DNA of 64,000 nt, taken from Bacteriovoracaceae bacterium (GTDB lineage: Bacteria > Bdellovibrionota > UBA1018). The notes beneath the pieces were generated by a model, which did not search any database, was not told the DNA's origin, and saw only the letters and a program-made list of their open reading frames with translations. Position numbers and translations under genes: made by a program. The stretch's first letter is position 1, and the number at the start of each line of letters is the position of its first letter. Shown one piece after another: positions 8,890 to 17,701 of this stretch. The stretch covers positions 62,001-126,000 of the forward strand of contig CANFJX010000005.1 of assembly GCA_947447665.1 (NCBI GenBank). The letters are read 5' to 3'.

Positions 8890-10195
8890 TCGCCTGAGCA
8901 AACTCAGAACACTTCACTTCTTTGGCGTCGACTCCATCTTGCTTCATCAACCGAGCAAAATCGTAGGTCACTGTTTTTGCAGTAATCGCTCCGTCCATTC
9001 CTCGAATGATCAAATCAGCAGCCTCGGTCCAACCCATGTATCTAAGCATCATCTCACCGGAGAGAATCACCGAGCCTGGGTTCACCTTATCTAAGTCAGC
9101 GTATTTTGGCGCCGTGCCATGGGTGGCTTCGAACACCGCATGACCCGTCATGTAGTTGACATTTCCGCCGGGCGCAATTCCTATTCCACCCACTTGGGCA
9201 GCCAGCGCGTCTGACAAATAATCCCCGTTCAAATTAAGAGTCGCGATCACGTCAAACTCTTCAGGACGAGTCAGAACCTGCTGAAGTGTGATGTCCGCAA
9301 TCGAATCTTTCACCACCACCTTACCCTGAGACACAGCTGTCTTTTGTTCAGCATTGGCTGCCTCTTCACCCTGGGTTTTCTTTGTTTTTTCCCACTGTTC
9401 CCAAGTATAAACCTGATCACCAAACTCCCGCTCAGCCAAAGCATACGCCCAGCTCCGGAAGCCGCCCTCGGTGAATTTCATAATATTACCCTTGTGCACA
9501 AGGGTCACTGACTTCTTCTTTCCTTGAATTGCAAACTCAATCGCCGCACGAACCAGACGCTCAGTCCCTTCACGGGATACAGGCTTGATCCCAATTGCAG
9601 TGCTTCCTGGAAAACGGATCTTGGAGTATTCTTTTGGGAAATTAGTTCGCAAAAAATCTAATACTTTTGTCGCACCGTCTGTCTGAGCCTCAAACTCAAT
9701 CCCAGCATAGATGTCTTCGGTATTCTCTCTGAAGATTGCCATGTCGACTTTTTCAGGATGCTTAACGGGAGAAGGAACACCCTTAAACCAGCGAACGGGG
9801 CGCAAGCAAACATAGAGATCAAGCATCTGGCGGAGTGCCACATTGAGCGAGCGAATTCCACCACCAATCGGAGTCGTTAACGGACCCTTAATCGAAACCA
9901 GATAGTGCCGCAAGGCCGACAGAGTGTCTTCTGGCAACCAGTCATTAAACTTTTTAAAAGACTTTTCACCTGCATAAACTTCAAACCACTCAATTTTTCG
10001 TTGCCCTTGGTAAGCCTTTGCAACTGCAGCATCAAAAACCATCTTAGAAGCGCGCCAAATGTCGGGCCCCGTTCCGTCTCCTTCAATGAAGGGAATTACT
10101 GGGTGATTCGGGACGTTTAATTTGCCGTCTTTGATAGTAATGGTCTCTCCCTGCTGGGGAGCGGTCAGGTGATTAAAACTCGGTGTTCCAGGCAT
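8870..10195 (-). CDS. icd: Isocitrate dehydrogenase, NADP type
   Basis: Oxidative decarboxylation of isocitrate to 2-oxoglutarate. It is 441 aa, with the E. coli-type landmarks: [10 protein letters not shown], the substrate loop with the phosphorylatable serine ([13 protein letters not shown]), [12 protein letters not shown] and the cofactor region [14 protein letters not shown]. An internal segment with [15 protein letters not shown] is a typical variable insertion. The start has GGAGA 8 nt upstream. Convergent overlap of 20 bp with the flavin reductase gene. Confidence 0.96.
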   Translation of the reverse strand: MPGTPSFNHLTAPQQGETITIKDGKLNVPNHPVIPFIEGDGTGPDIWRASKMVFDAAVAKAYQGQRKIEWFEVYAGEKSFKKFNDWLPEDTLSALRHYLVSIKGPLTTPIGGGIRSLNVALRQMLDLYVCLRPVRWFKGVPSPVKHPEKVDMAIFRENTEDIYAGIEFEAQTDGATKVLDFLRTNFPKEYSKIRFPGSTAIGIKPVSREGTERLVRAAIEFAIQGKKKSVTLVHKGNIMKFTEGGFRSWAYALAEREFGDQVYTWEQWEKTKKTQGEEAANAEQKTAVSQGKVVVKDSIADITLQQVLTRPEEFDVIATLNLNGDYLSDALAAQVGGIGIAPGGNVNYMTGHAVFEATHGTAPKYADLDKVNPGSVILSGEMMLRYMGWTEAADLIIRGMDGAITAKTVTYDFARLMKQDGVDAKEVKCSEFAQAIIRAMG

Positions 10196-10220
10196 TGATA
10201 TTCTCCATTTCGAAAGCTTT

Positions 10221-10250
10221 AAAAAAATTTTATGGCGGCTGAATCAGCCA
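10221..10250 (-). terminator. Possible terminator after thiQ
   Basis: On the minus strand GGCTGATTCAGCC folds to a short stem and is followed within about 9 nt by a run of seven T. It lies between the thiQ stop and the icd start. The stem is short, so it is only a candidate. Confidence 0.4.
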
Positions 10251-10289
10251 CAAATACCCCGAAAAGGGTCACCACAGCAAGCCCCACGC

Positions 10290-11006
10290 TTAAGATTTTT
10301 TAACAGGAGCCAACGACAAAGGCGACTCACGCCGAACCCAGCGCTCCCTTGGATCATTTCCTACTTTAAGCTCAATCTTAACCTGCGCAATTGCTTCTAC
10401 GTCAGCTTGATCGTGCGTGACTAAAACCATTGGTGCCTGACTCAACCGGTGAAGATCGAGAAGCTCTGATCTCATCGATGCCCTCAACCCAGGATCGAGA
10501 GCGGAGAAGGGCTCATCCAAAAGGAGTAGCTCAGGCTTCCAGATCAAAGCTCGAACAAAAGCCACCCGCTGTCGCTCACCCACTGAGAGCTGGCCCACAG
10601 AAGCATGCACCCGCTGCTTGAGGCCTACTCGATCTAACCAAGAACAGGCCTCAGCCTGGCGCTGAACTTGAGAAACCCCTCTCATTTTCAAACCAAAGGC
10701 AGCATTTTCTAGAACATTGAGATGAGGGAACAGAATCTGATCCTGAAAGACAAACCCGATCTTCCTAGCTTGAGGAGAAAGACGAGTGAGGTCTTTTTGT
10801 CCGAGCAGAATTTTTCCACTTTTATTCAGCCCTGACGTCTCGAGACCTGCAATAGCTCGAAGCAATGTCGTCTTGCCACTCCCACTTGGCCCCCAAAGAA
10901 CTACTCGTTCCCCAGGTTGAACAAAGAAATTTGCACCAAGAGTAAAATCAGCCAAGTCAAGAATGAGATCTTCTACTTGTAAAATTTGAGGCGACGTGAA
11001 TTCCAA
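10290..11006 (-). CDS. thiQ: Thiamine-type ABC transporter ATP-binding protein (ThiQ-like)
   Basis: ATPase subunit of an importer. It has Walker A GPSGSGKT (residues 39-46), an LSVGERQR signature and Walker B LLLLDEPFSALD. The 238-aa length matches ThiQ rather than the longer Fe3+/polyamine ATPases with a C-terminal domain. The start is a TTG preceded by AGGAAG; no early ATG exists in frame. The assignment to thiamine rests mainly on thiB and thiP just upstream. It is separated from thiP by a gene for a Gly-rich secreted protein and a large inverted repeat, so it may have its own transcript. Confidence 0.8.
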   Translation of the reverse strand: MEFTSPQILQVEDLILDLADFTLGANFFVQPGERVVLWGPSGSGKTTLLRAIAGLETSGLNKSGKILLGQKDLTRLSPQARKIGFVFQDQILFPHLNVLENAAFGLKMRGVSQVQRQAEACSWLDRVGLKQRVHASVGQLSVGERQRVAFVRALIWKPELLLLDEPFSALDPGLRASMRSELLDLHRLSQAPMVLVTHDQADVEAIAQVKIELKVGNDPRERWVRRESPLSLAPVKKS

Positions 11007-11052
11007 CTTCGTAGCTTCCTAATTTAACGGTTGAAAAAGTGGTAAATCAATG

Positions 11053-11091
11053 AACGTTTAGAATGTTAGCACATCTAACATTCTAAACGTT
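11053..11091. repeat. Perfect 17-bp inverted repeat between the Gly-rich gene and thiQ
   Basis: AACGTTTAGAATGTTAG and CTAACATTCTAAACGTT are perfect complements around a 5-nt loop (cacat). The pairing continues outward (CAATG/CATTG) past a 2-nt bulge. It is AT-rich. It could be a terminator for the Gly-rich gene, an operator, or the end of a small transposed element. Confidence 0.7.
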
Positions 11092-11169
11092 AGCATTGAA
11101 ATCCCTCTGATCAGCCTCCAATTGATAGTAACAACAGTTCTTACTGAAGAACCTAATGCTTCCTTAAGA

Positions 11170-11808
11170 TTAATTATCAAAAACAGCTAAAGCACATCCT
11201 AGGTTTTGGTGACAATCCCCACTATTCAAAAGGCATTCCCTATTTACATTTTCTTGATTGCTAATCGTATTACTTAAACGATCGATGCTAGAATACCAAT
11301 GACCTTCAGAGTCGGTTGCAAAGCATCCAACAAGTACGTTAGACAATCCCGCGGCACCTTGCGGGTTATCGGATCCAACGGTCAAAGAGTCGACTGATGG
11401 AACATCACTGTAATAATAATAACTACAATATGGATAATTATAGCAGTAACTATAGGGGTAGTAATATGAAGGGTAGTAATATGAAGGGTATCCATACCAA
11501 CCATATCCACCTCCGCCGTGCCCACCCCCTTCGTGGCCCCCCCCTCCATGTCCACCACCGCTGTGTCCACCTCCTCCGCCGCCTCCTCCTCCATGCCCAC
11601 CACCTCCCCCTCCTCCGTGAGCGTAACTCCTCATGGATTCGCTGGAATCACCTTGTGATTGAACCCCATCGAGCTGATTTGCAAACTCACTCGCTGAGAT
11701 CAACTGACTAGGCTGCTGCCCATCATTGAGAACCCCCAAGTTTTCGGCAAAAGCCGGCTGAACTAAAATAGCAGACGTCACAACACCCAAAAGCACTCTT
11801 ATTCTCAT
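11170..11808 (-). CDS. Secreted Gly/His- and Tyr-rich protein
   Basis: No family recognised. A clear Sec signal peptide (MRIRVLLGVVTSAILVQPAFA) leads a 212-aa protein. The middle is an almost pure Gly/His tract with GGGHGGGG units, followed by a Tyr/Pro/Ser tract with YPSYY repeats. The C-terminal part carries several Cys (GCFATDSEG, NRECLLNSGDCHQNLGC), suggesting disulfides or metal binding. A very strong Shine-Dalgarno (GGAGGAGGG) supports the start and high expression. The end resembles proteins with repeated Cys and a DUF-type fold, but I cannot name one. It lies between thiP and thiQ on the same strand. A metal-binding or surface structural role is a guess. Confidence 0.75.
   Translation of the reverse strand: MRIRVLLGVVTSAILVQPAFAENLGVLNDGQQPSQLISASEFANQLDGVQSQGDSSESMRSYAHGGGGGGGHGGGGGGGGGHSGGGHGGGGHEGGGHGGGGYGWYGYPSYYYPSYYYPYSYCYNYPYCSYYYYSDVPSVDSLTVGSDNPQGAAGLSNVLVGCFATDSEGHWYSSIDRLSNTISNQENVNRECLLNSGDCHQNLGCALAVFDN
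11457..11486 (-). repeat. 15-bp perfect tandem duplication in the Tyr-rich tract
   Basis: GGTAGTAATATGAAG occurs twice back to back on the plus strand and encodes two YPSYY units on the minus strand. It is an in-frame repeat and likely variable in length. Confidence 0.7.
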
Positions 11809-11973
11809 AAAAACCCTCCTCCCCTATTTAAAAATCTATCTAAAAAGTTTAAAGTTTTTAATTTACATTCTAAAATTATTGCAAGGAAGGCGCCCAGCGA
11901 TCAGACGAGAAGTGAGCTAATCGAAACCGAGCTAGCTTGAGGGACTAGCTGAATCAACCGATGACTAGAGCAA

Positions 11974-13566
11974 TTAAGGGGATCGACTAATTCCACCCAG
12001 CCGACTCCCCAATTCCACAGCACCGAGGGTCGCAACCAGGCTCGAAGTGAGCAAAAGTCCCGCAAGAATTTGAGCCTCCTCAAACCGGTAACCCTGCATC
12101 GATTGGGAAATGAGCCCGGGCAAAGAAACCCATTTTTCGCTCGCAAATAAACTCACAGCACCCACTTCGCCCAAGACCGCGCCGAAGACAGCCCCAGAAG
12201 CGACCAGAACGGGGCCTTGCCAACGGGGCCACTCCACCTCAATCCAAGCCCGAATCGATGAAGCCCCCAGGGACAGCGCCACATCCGTGGAGCGAGGATC
12301 TCGTGACGAAGCGACAGGCCAAAGAGTTCTCATGGCCAGCGTAAAAAAAAGAGTCACCTGTAGCAAGACCATCGCTGCGGGGCTCCCTTCGAAGGGATCG
12401 ATCCAACGTCCATAAGCAATCCAAACTCCTAAGCCTAAAATAATCACCGAGACCCCACTCGGGAGAGCAAACAAAAAACCCAAGAGAGAGCGGACCCCAG
12501 ATGGGACTTTTGAATGAAAGAGCAGACCCAAAGCACTGAGCGCCGTCAGTATCGTCAGCACACTACTCCACACGGAAAGGGAGAAAGAAAACTTCAGTGC
12601 TTGAAGCACCTCCGGGGTCCGAAGCAAATTGAGAACGGGACCCCACGAGACTGAAAAGACACCCAAGTAAGGGAATAGAAAAAAAACTCCCAGACCTAAA
12701 AATGATCTCGTAGCCCAGACTCCAACACGATTAGATTTTTTATGAAAATCAATATAGTTTTCGCTTATTTTAAATTTTTCTCGATCTTGTAAAAATAACA
12801 CCACTCCCCATGGAATCAGAGTCAGAAGGAGCTCCCAGAAAGCACAAATAAGCGCACCAGACCAATCCACGCCCCCCAATTTCAATCGAGAATACACTTC
12901 AGTCTCAAGCGTTTGTACTGGAGGTCCACCGCCAAGCACTAAAACCAGAGCAAAACTCATCGCACAAAACCCCATCACTTGTGCGCAGGCCGTTGCCCAA
13001 GCCCAACGCAAACTAGGCCAAACACCGTGAACAAAAACACTCCAGCGACCAGCACCCAAGACCCGAAGAGCCTCGATTCGAGACTCTGGCACAAGGCGTC
13101 TCGCGTGAGCAACTGCAAGCGCTACCCATGGAATATTATAAAATGAGTGGGCAAGTATCACTGCTTCAAATCGATAAGCTAAATCTAAATGAATTCCCAG
13201 ACGTGAAAAAATCCCAGAGTTCCCTATCCAAACCAACCAGCCGATCCCAGCTACTACTGTGGGAACCACCATAGGGAGTGAAAAAATCGAAAGCACCCTA
13301 GAACCTCGCCCCCACTGAGAGACACGACCCAGGCAGAGCCCTAAAATCAATCCGATGATTCCGGAAAAAACCACGCTCCAAAACACTTGCTTCACAGTGA
13401 CCCAAACCACATTTAGAACCACAGGATCAAAGAACTGATTCAGCGTGAGATCTCGCGATCCCTCTAAGAATATCGCCACTAAGGGAATCGCGACACCAAA
13501 CAACCAAAACCCAAGACTCCAAATCGCAGCCAACCAGATCACCACTACTCCACAGCCCTTCTCCAA
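11974..13566 (-). CDS. thiP: Thiamine-type ABC transporter permease, two fused membrane domains (ThiP-like)
   Basis: A 530-aa membrane protein with about 12 hydrophobic segments. It has two copies of the permease EAA loop that contacts the ATPase (EALRVLGAGRWSVFVHGVWP and VALSLGASSIRAWIEVEWP), as in ThiP and FbpB, which are internal duplications. The first 22 bases overlap the end of thiB. The listed start is TTG; a GTG a few codons later, next to a GGAG, is also possible. Thiamine or its phosphates is the likely substrate because the binding protein resembles ThiB. Confidence 0.82.
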   Translation of the reverse strand: MEKGCGVVVIWLAAIWSLGFWLFGVAIPLVAIFLEGSRDLTLNQFFDPVVLNVVWVTVKQVFWSVVFSGIIGLILGLCLGRVSQWGRGSRVLSIFSLPMVVPTVVAGIGWLVWIGNSGIFSRLGIHLDLAYRFEAVILAHSFYNIPWVALAVAHARRLVPESRIEALRVLGAGRWSVFVHGVWPSLRWAWATACAQVMGFCAMSFALVLVLGGGPPVQTLETEVYSRLKLGGVDWSGALICAFWELLLTLIPWGVVLFLQDREKFKISENYIDFHKKSNRVGVWATRSFLGLGVFFLFPYLGVFSVSWGPVLNLLRTPEVLQALKFSFSLSVWSSVLTILTALSALGLLFHSKVPSGVRSLLGFLFALPSGVSVIILGLGVWIAYGRWIDPFEGSPAAMVLLQVTLFFTLAMRTLWPVASSRDPRSTDVALSLGASSIRAWIEVEWPRWQGPVLVASGAVFGAVLGEVGAVSLFASEKWVSLPGLISQSMQGYRFEEAQILAGLLLTSSLVATLGAVELGSRLGGISRSP

Positions 13567-14627
13567 TCCTCTAAGACTTTTCGAACCGTCTCGGGATCGT
13601 GATCTGGCCAGACCTTTCGGACCGGCTGCGGTAATTTTAAAAAGTCCGGGGGCAGTTCAGTACTAGGTAAAACGGGCATCATCCAAGACGTGTGAGGAAT
13701 GAGCTTTTGGATCTCTGGCGAAACGAGAAATTCGAGAAACGAGCGCGCCAATTTCTTCTGCTCGGCACTTTGAAATGATCCGCGAACGAGCGCAGCAGCC
13801 TCCACCTGAAAAGGCTGCCCCTCATCAAAAAGTACGGCTCGGTACCGGGCCCCTTCCCCATGTGTTTCGTGATAAGCTTGACTGGTTAAATAACTCCAAA
13901 CAGCCGGAGCCTCACCTTTCACAAAAAGACTGTAAGATGAGTCCCAACTCGGCGCCAGAGTCAGCCATTGAGTCCGAAGCTTTTTCCAAAATTCAAAAGT
14001 CTTTTCTCCAAAAACAGAATAAGTAAAAAGCAAAAACGTCAGCCCTGGAGTGGCTGTTCTCGGGTCTTGAAGGAGAATAGTGCGAGCCCACTCGGGCGCT
14101 AGAAGATCAGAAACCGATCGAGGACTTCGGAGGCCTTTTGCAGAGAGGGCTTTCTGATCAACCATCAACGCAAGCCCTCCATAATCGTAAGGAAGAAAGC
14201 CTGGAGCCATTTTCAAACTGGAGTCGATTTGCTGGTATCCGGTCGGCTCCCATCCATCCCAACTCTCTAAATAGGATCGAGCCCTGGACCAAAGGTACTG
14301 ATCCAAGCCCAGCACTACTTGAATTGGAAATTGCCCTCGCCGAGTGTCCAGTTCTAAGCGAGTGAGGAGAGCCCCTCCGTCAGGCACAGTGACCACCCGG
14401 ACATGGCAATGACATTGTCTCTCAAAGAGAGGAAAAAGAAGAGGGCCTAATCCTGACTTGCCCATTAAGGTACGATAGGCTGCAACCGTTAATTCAGGAA
14501 TCGGTTCAGAACGAGGAGAAACCATCCAGCGGGCGGATATTGCCAAAACAAAAACGACTCCACAGCCGAGAATGAAATACCGCCCAGCCACTCTCCAGAC
14601 TTCGCGCAGATAATCGACCGGCCCCAT
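13545..14627 (-). CDS. thiB: Thiamine-binding periplasmic protein (ThiB-like)
   Basis: Solute-binding protein of the importer. Several stretches match E. coli ThiB by eye: a Cys-x-Cys segment near the N-terminus (ERQCHCHVRVVTVPDGGALL), VVLGLDQYL, LLQDPRTATPGL, LFVKGEAPAVWSY and the C-terminal WMMPVLPSTELPPDFLKL. It has an N-terminal hydrophobic segment (residues 18-34) that could be an uncleaved anchor, and no lipobox. It starts 6 nt after the upstream 138-aa gene. No TPP riboswitch (CUGAGA type) is visible upstream. Confidence 0.82.
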   Translation of the reverse strand: MGPVDYLREVWRVAGRYFILGCGVVFVLAISARWMVSPRSEPIPELTVAAYRTLMGKSGLGPLLFPLFERQCHCHVRVVTVPDGGALLTRLELDTRRGQFPIQVVLGLDQYLWSRARSYLESWDGWEPTGYQQIDSSLKMAPGFLPYDYGGLALMVDQKALSAKGLRSPRSVSDLLAPEWARTILLQDPRTATPGLTFLLFTYSVFGEKTFEFWKKLRTQWLTLAPSWDSSYSLFVKGEAPAVWSYLTSQAYHETHGEGARYRAVLFDEGQPFQVEAAALVRGSFQSAEQKKLARSFLEFLVSPEIQKLIPHTSWMMPVLPSTELPPDFLKLPQPVRKVWPDHDPETVRKVLEDWRRAVE

Positions 14628-14633
14628 AAGGGA

Positions 14634-15050
14634 TTAATCGACCCACTCTGGGCTCTTTGAGGTGACTCCTTTTCCCGTAATGGATTCAATCTTAGTATCG
14701 GACTTGGGGGAGAGCTCCTCAGAAGGTCGAGCCTCTGCTTTTGGCTTGAGTAAGCGAACTTTGCTCACCCGTTCTTCTGAGTCGGTTTCAAATCTCCAAA
14801 GGATTTCGCAGTTTTGCAGGTGGGTTGTGGTCTCTTCTTGGTTAGAAGAGATATGGACGACTCCATTTTCATAAAGGATGACGTCCGCATGGTCCACGTA
14901 AGTCCCCTCCTCGCCTGGATAGAAGAAAATCACCCGCATCGCCTGTCCTTTTTTAATCACTTTCATAGGACTCTCTTCTACCTCCGACTTTTGAATTAAG
15001 CCAACCCAGGATAATAATTTTTGGATACCCCACTGTGGTTTTTCAAACAT
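14634..15050 (-). CDS. Hypothetical protein, first gene of the thiB operon
   Basis: 138 aa, not recognised. The central part (residues 30-100) looks like a small beta-rich domain (MRVIFFYPGEEGTYVDHADV, VHISSNQEETTTHL), and the C-terminal 40 residues are charged and probably disordered. No signal peptide or membrane segment. It has an AGGAG Shine-Dalgarno and ends 6 nt before thiB, so it is most likely cotranscribed. The position suggests a link to the transporter, but function is unknown. Confidence 0.7.
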   Translation of the reverse strand: MFEKPQWGIQKLLSWVGLIQKSEVEESPMKVIKKGQAMRVIFFYPGEEGTYVDHADVILYENGVVHISSNQEETTTHLQNCEILWRFETDSEERVSKVRLLKPKAEARPSEELSPKSDTKIESITGKGVTSKSPEWVD

Positions 15051-15080
15051 CCTTTACGTACTCCTTCTAAGCATTCATAA

Positions 15081-15108
15081 ACTATACTCTACAGTGGCAG
15101 CAAGTCAG
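15081..15108 (-). promoter_or_regulatory. Candidate promoter for the thiB operon
   Basis: On the minus strand CTGACT, 16-nt spacer and TATAGT lie upstream of the 138-aa gene. It is a moderate sigma-70-like match by eye. Confidence 0.35.
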
Positions 15109-15143
15109 TTGCCAGAAATAAGCAAAACAGTTAGATATGCCCT

Positions 15144-16094
15144 ATGGGACCGACTTTAGCACACTCTGTAGATCTTGATTTGTTCGATGAAATCAACCGA
15201 CTCAAGAAAGAAAAAAACGCCGTTATTCTAGCGCACTATTACCAAGAACCGGACATCCAAGACATTGCCGACTTTGTAGGTGACAGTCTAGAGCTGGCTC
15301 GAGCAGCCCAAAGATCCCAAGCTGACCTCATCCTTTTTGCTGGAGTTCACTTCATGGCCGAGGGGGCAAAAATCCTCAATCCTTCTCGCAAAGTAGTGAT
15401 GCCCGACCTCCGCGCTGGGTGCTCGCTGTCAGACAGTTGCCCTCCAGGTGCATTTGCTCGATTCAAAGCCAAATACCCTGATCACTGGGTCGTCTCCTAT
15501 ATCAACTGCTCTGCTGCAATTAAAGCCCAGAGCGATGTCATTTGTACCAGCTCGAACGCAATTAAAATTGTTGAAAAAATTCCACTGGACCGAGGAATTA
15601 TCTTTGCACCCGACCGCAACCTTGGCGCTTATGTCGCAAAAAAAACGGGCCGCGACATGATCCTCTGGCAAGGCACCTGCATTGTTCATGAGACCTTCTC
15701 GGAACGAAAAATCATCGAACTTAAAATCCAACACCCTGATGCACAGCTCATAGCGCATCCCGAATGTGAGCCCTCTCTCTTAGATCGTGCGGACGTAATT
15801 GGGAGCACCTCTGCGCTACTTTCTCACGTGATTTCTAGCCCTATTCAGAAATTCATTATTGCTACGGAAGAAGGGATTCTTCATCAAATGAAGAAAAAAG
15901 CACCGGGAAAAACTCTCATCCCAGCCCCACCTAATCACGCATGCGCATGCAATGAATGTCCCTTTATGAAGCTAAACACCTTAGAAAAAGTTTATTTAGC
16001 CCTCAGAGATGAAACCCCCGAGGTGGACATGCCCATCGAACTTCGAGAAAAGGCACTCAAACCCCTACAAACAATGTTGGACTGGTCATTATGA
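15144..16094 (+). CDS. nadA: Quinolinate synthase
   Basis: Condenses iminoaspartate with dihydroxyacetone phosphate to quinolinate for NAD synthesis, using an oxygen-sensitive 4Fe-4S cluster. Motifs include [34 protein letters not shown], the cysteine regions [19 protein letters not shown] and [11 protein letters not shown] that supply the three cluster ligands, and the MPDLRAGC stretch. The 316-aa length is typical of the short NadA class. Its stop overlaps the cinA start in ATGA. No nadB or nadC is adjacent. Confidence 0.96.
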   Translation: MGPTLAHSVDLDLFDEINRLKKEKNAVILAHYYQEPDIQDIADFVGDSLELARAAQRSQADLILFAGVHFMAEGAKILNPSRKVVMPDLRAGCSLSDSCPPGAFARFKAKYPDHWVVSYINCSAAIKAQSDVICTSSNAIKIVEKIPLDRGIIFAPDRNLGAYVAKKTGRDMILWQGTCIVHETFSERKIIELKIQHPDAQLIAHPECEPSLLDRADVIGSTSALLSHVISSPIQKFIIATEEGILHQMKKKAPGKTLIPAPPNHACACNECPFMKLNTLEKVYLALRDETPEVDMPIELREKALKPLQTMLDWSL

Positions 16095-17302
16095 GCCCAC
16101 ACCATGAGTCGCGCAGGGACCAAAAGGCTGCCATCCTAGCCGTAGGAACAGAACTGACTACGGGGCAGATTATTAATCGTAATGCTTCTTGGCTTTCTGA
16201 AAAGATCACCTCACTGGGAATTGAAGTCATCCTTCATGAAACAGTCGCCGATGATCGGCCCAGAATCCACGAGGCGATTACTCGATGCTTCCATGCGGCC
16301 CAATGGGTTTTTATTACAGGGGGATTGGGTCCTACCACAGATGACTTTACTCGCGAAGTCGTTTCAGAGTGGGCAGAGCTCCCTTTGGAATTTGACGAAC
16401 CCAGCTGGAACAGGATCGTCGCTCGCATCAGTTCACTTGGAATTTCTGTAGCAGAGTCGAATCGTCAGCAATGCTACTTTCCCCAAGGTGCTGAGATCCT
16501 CGCTAATCCGGAGGGCACAGCCTCGGGGTTTACTTTTTTGACCTCAAAACCAGAAGCCGAAGGCCGGATCTGGGTGCTGCCTGGCCCGCCCAGTGAAGTC
16601 GCAGCAATCTGGACTCAAGGAATCGAAAAAACTCTAAAGACCCTCCATCCCAAAACCATACCGATTCGGCTCCTAACCTGGCAGTGCATGGGTAAAAGCG
16701 AGGCTGAGCTGGGTGAGATCACAGAAAAAGCTCTCGCTGGGAGTGGGCTTCAGACGGGCTATCGAGCCCATCGCCCTTTCGTAGAAATCAAAGTATGGTG
16801 CGATCCAGCGGCAATCGAAGCAAAAAAACCTTGGCTAGAGCAGCTCCAAAAAGTCTTGGCACCCTGGATCATGACAGTCGATGGAGAAGACCTCGCTCAA
16901 CGACTCTTGAATCGACTCGAAGGCTATGATGCCGTCGACCTAATTGATCAAGCGACATCGGGCGATCTCGCCCGACGTCTCGGGTCCCTTCTCAGAACTC
17001 CACAGTACCAGCATCTGGCCATGAACCTCACTCTCTTAACTGAGTGGAAAGCCATCGAGAGTTCCGAGCCTACCATTAAAAACCTGCTCGATGAAGCCGA
17101 TCCCGATACCCTCACCCTCGCTCTAACTGGATACTCAGTCGACGGCCGAGCGACCATCGGGCTCAAGTTGGGAGCTAAGACTTTTGAGACTGAAATCAGG
17201 TCACCTTACCCTCATCCCCAATGGATCGAAAGAACCCGACCGTACGTCTTGGAGAGGGCCCTTAAAATCTGGTCAGATTGGATCTTGCTCTCGTCGTCTT
17301 GA
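16091..17302 (+). CDS. cinA: CinA-like protein with degenerate C-terminal amidohydrolase domain
   Basis: The N-terminal half is the MoCF/molybdopterin-binding-like domain of CinA ([32 protein letters not shown]), which in other bacteria acts as an ADP-ribose pyrophosphatase. The C-terminal half aligns to the NMN amidohydrolase (PncC) domain, but the hallmark ESCTGG motif is replaced by DQATSG around residue 285, so the catalytic serine is missing. It is coupled to nadA by a 4-nt ATGA overlap, which fits a role in NAD/NMN recycling. The C-terminal domain may be structural or regulatory. Confidence 0.85.
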   Translation: MSPHHESRRDQKAAILAVGTELTTGQIINRNASWLSEKITSLGIEVILHETVADDRPRIHEAITRCFHAAQWVFITGGLGPTTDDFTREVVSEWAELPLEFDEPSWNRIVARISSLGISVAESNRQQCYFPQGAEILANPEGTASGFTFLTSKPEAEGRIWVLPGPPSEVAAIWTQGIEKTLKTLHPKTIPIRLLTWQCMGKSEAELGEITEKALAGSGLQTGYRAHRPFVEIKVWCDPAAIEAKKPWLEQLQKVLAPWIMTVDGEDLAQRLLNRLEGYDAVDLIDQATSGDLARRLGSLLRTPQYQHLAMNLTLLTEWKAIESSEPTIKNLLDEADPDTLTLALTGYSVDGRATIGLKLGAKTFETEIRSPYPHPQWIERTRPYVLERALKIWSDWILLSSS

Positions 17303-17357
17303 GAGACGTCAAATTTCGTATTCATTTTTTAACTGAGAGAGGTTAGAAGAGGGCAAT

Positions 17358-17603
17358 ATGACGCAACAAGATGATCTGCAGGCAGAACTAGAACGATTAC
17401 GAGCCGAAAACCAAGCTCTCAAAAAAACCTCCTCTCGCGGACTTTCCCTAAAAGTCAGTGAAAAAGGCGGTCTCTCCGTCTATGGACTCGGGCGATTTCC
17501 TGTCACGCTCTATAAAGAGCAATGGAAAAAGCTCTTAGACATGGCAGATGATATCCGCGCATTCATCCAAGCAAATGATAGCGAACTCAAGACCAAAGAT
17601 TGA
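17358..17603 (+). CDS. Small conserved hypothetical protein with N-terminal coiled coil
   Basis: 81 aa. The first 25 residues form a heptad-like helix (LQAELERLRAENQALKK). The rest is a compact segment, LSLKVSEKGGLSVYGLGRFP and VTLYKEQWKKLL, that I recall as conserved in small bacterial proteins of unknown function. No signal peptide. A GAGGG sequence 6 nt upstream supports the start. It follows cinA by 55 nt and is probably in the same transcription unit. Confidence 0.75.
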   Translation: MTQQDDLQAELERLRAENQALKKTSSRGLSLKVSEKGGLSVYGLGRFPVTLYKEQWKKLLDMADDIRAFIQANDSELKTKD

Positions 17604-17623
17604 CGTCCTCCCCGGCCTGAACG
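17601..17623 (+). repeat. Shared motif after a stop codon, copy 1
   Basis: TGACGTCCTCCCCGGCCTGA, starting at the stop codon, resembles the sequence after gshA at 31741 (about 19 of 22 positions). It also resembles the ends of IS605/IS1341-type elements known from other genomes. No transposase is present. Confidence 0.35.
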
Positions 17624-17672
17624 CCGAAGCTTTACGGCGCATGTGGGTAAATGAACCAAGCGACCGCCCGGA

Positions 17673-17701
17673 CCGATCGGAAAACTACCTTTTCTGATCG
17701 G
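17673..17701. terminator. Hairpin overlapping the hmgA stop codon
   Basis: CCGATCGGAAAA and TTTTCTGATCGG pair at 11 of 12 positions, the odd pair being a possible wobble, around a 5-nt loop that contains the hmgA stop codon. It separates the convergent small gene and hmgA and probably ends transcription from both sides. Confidence 0.5.

Noticed and set aside
11397-11711. Histidine-rich 104-aa plus-strand ORF
   Set aside because: It is opposite the Gly/His/Tyr repeat gene. The repeat itself keeps this frame open, and the minus-strand gene has a signal peptide and Shine-Dalgarno.
15051-15143. TPP riboswitch ahead of the thiB operon
   Set aside because: Expected thi-box elements (CUGAGA and partner segments) are not present in the short gap.
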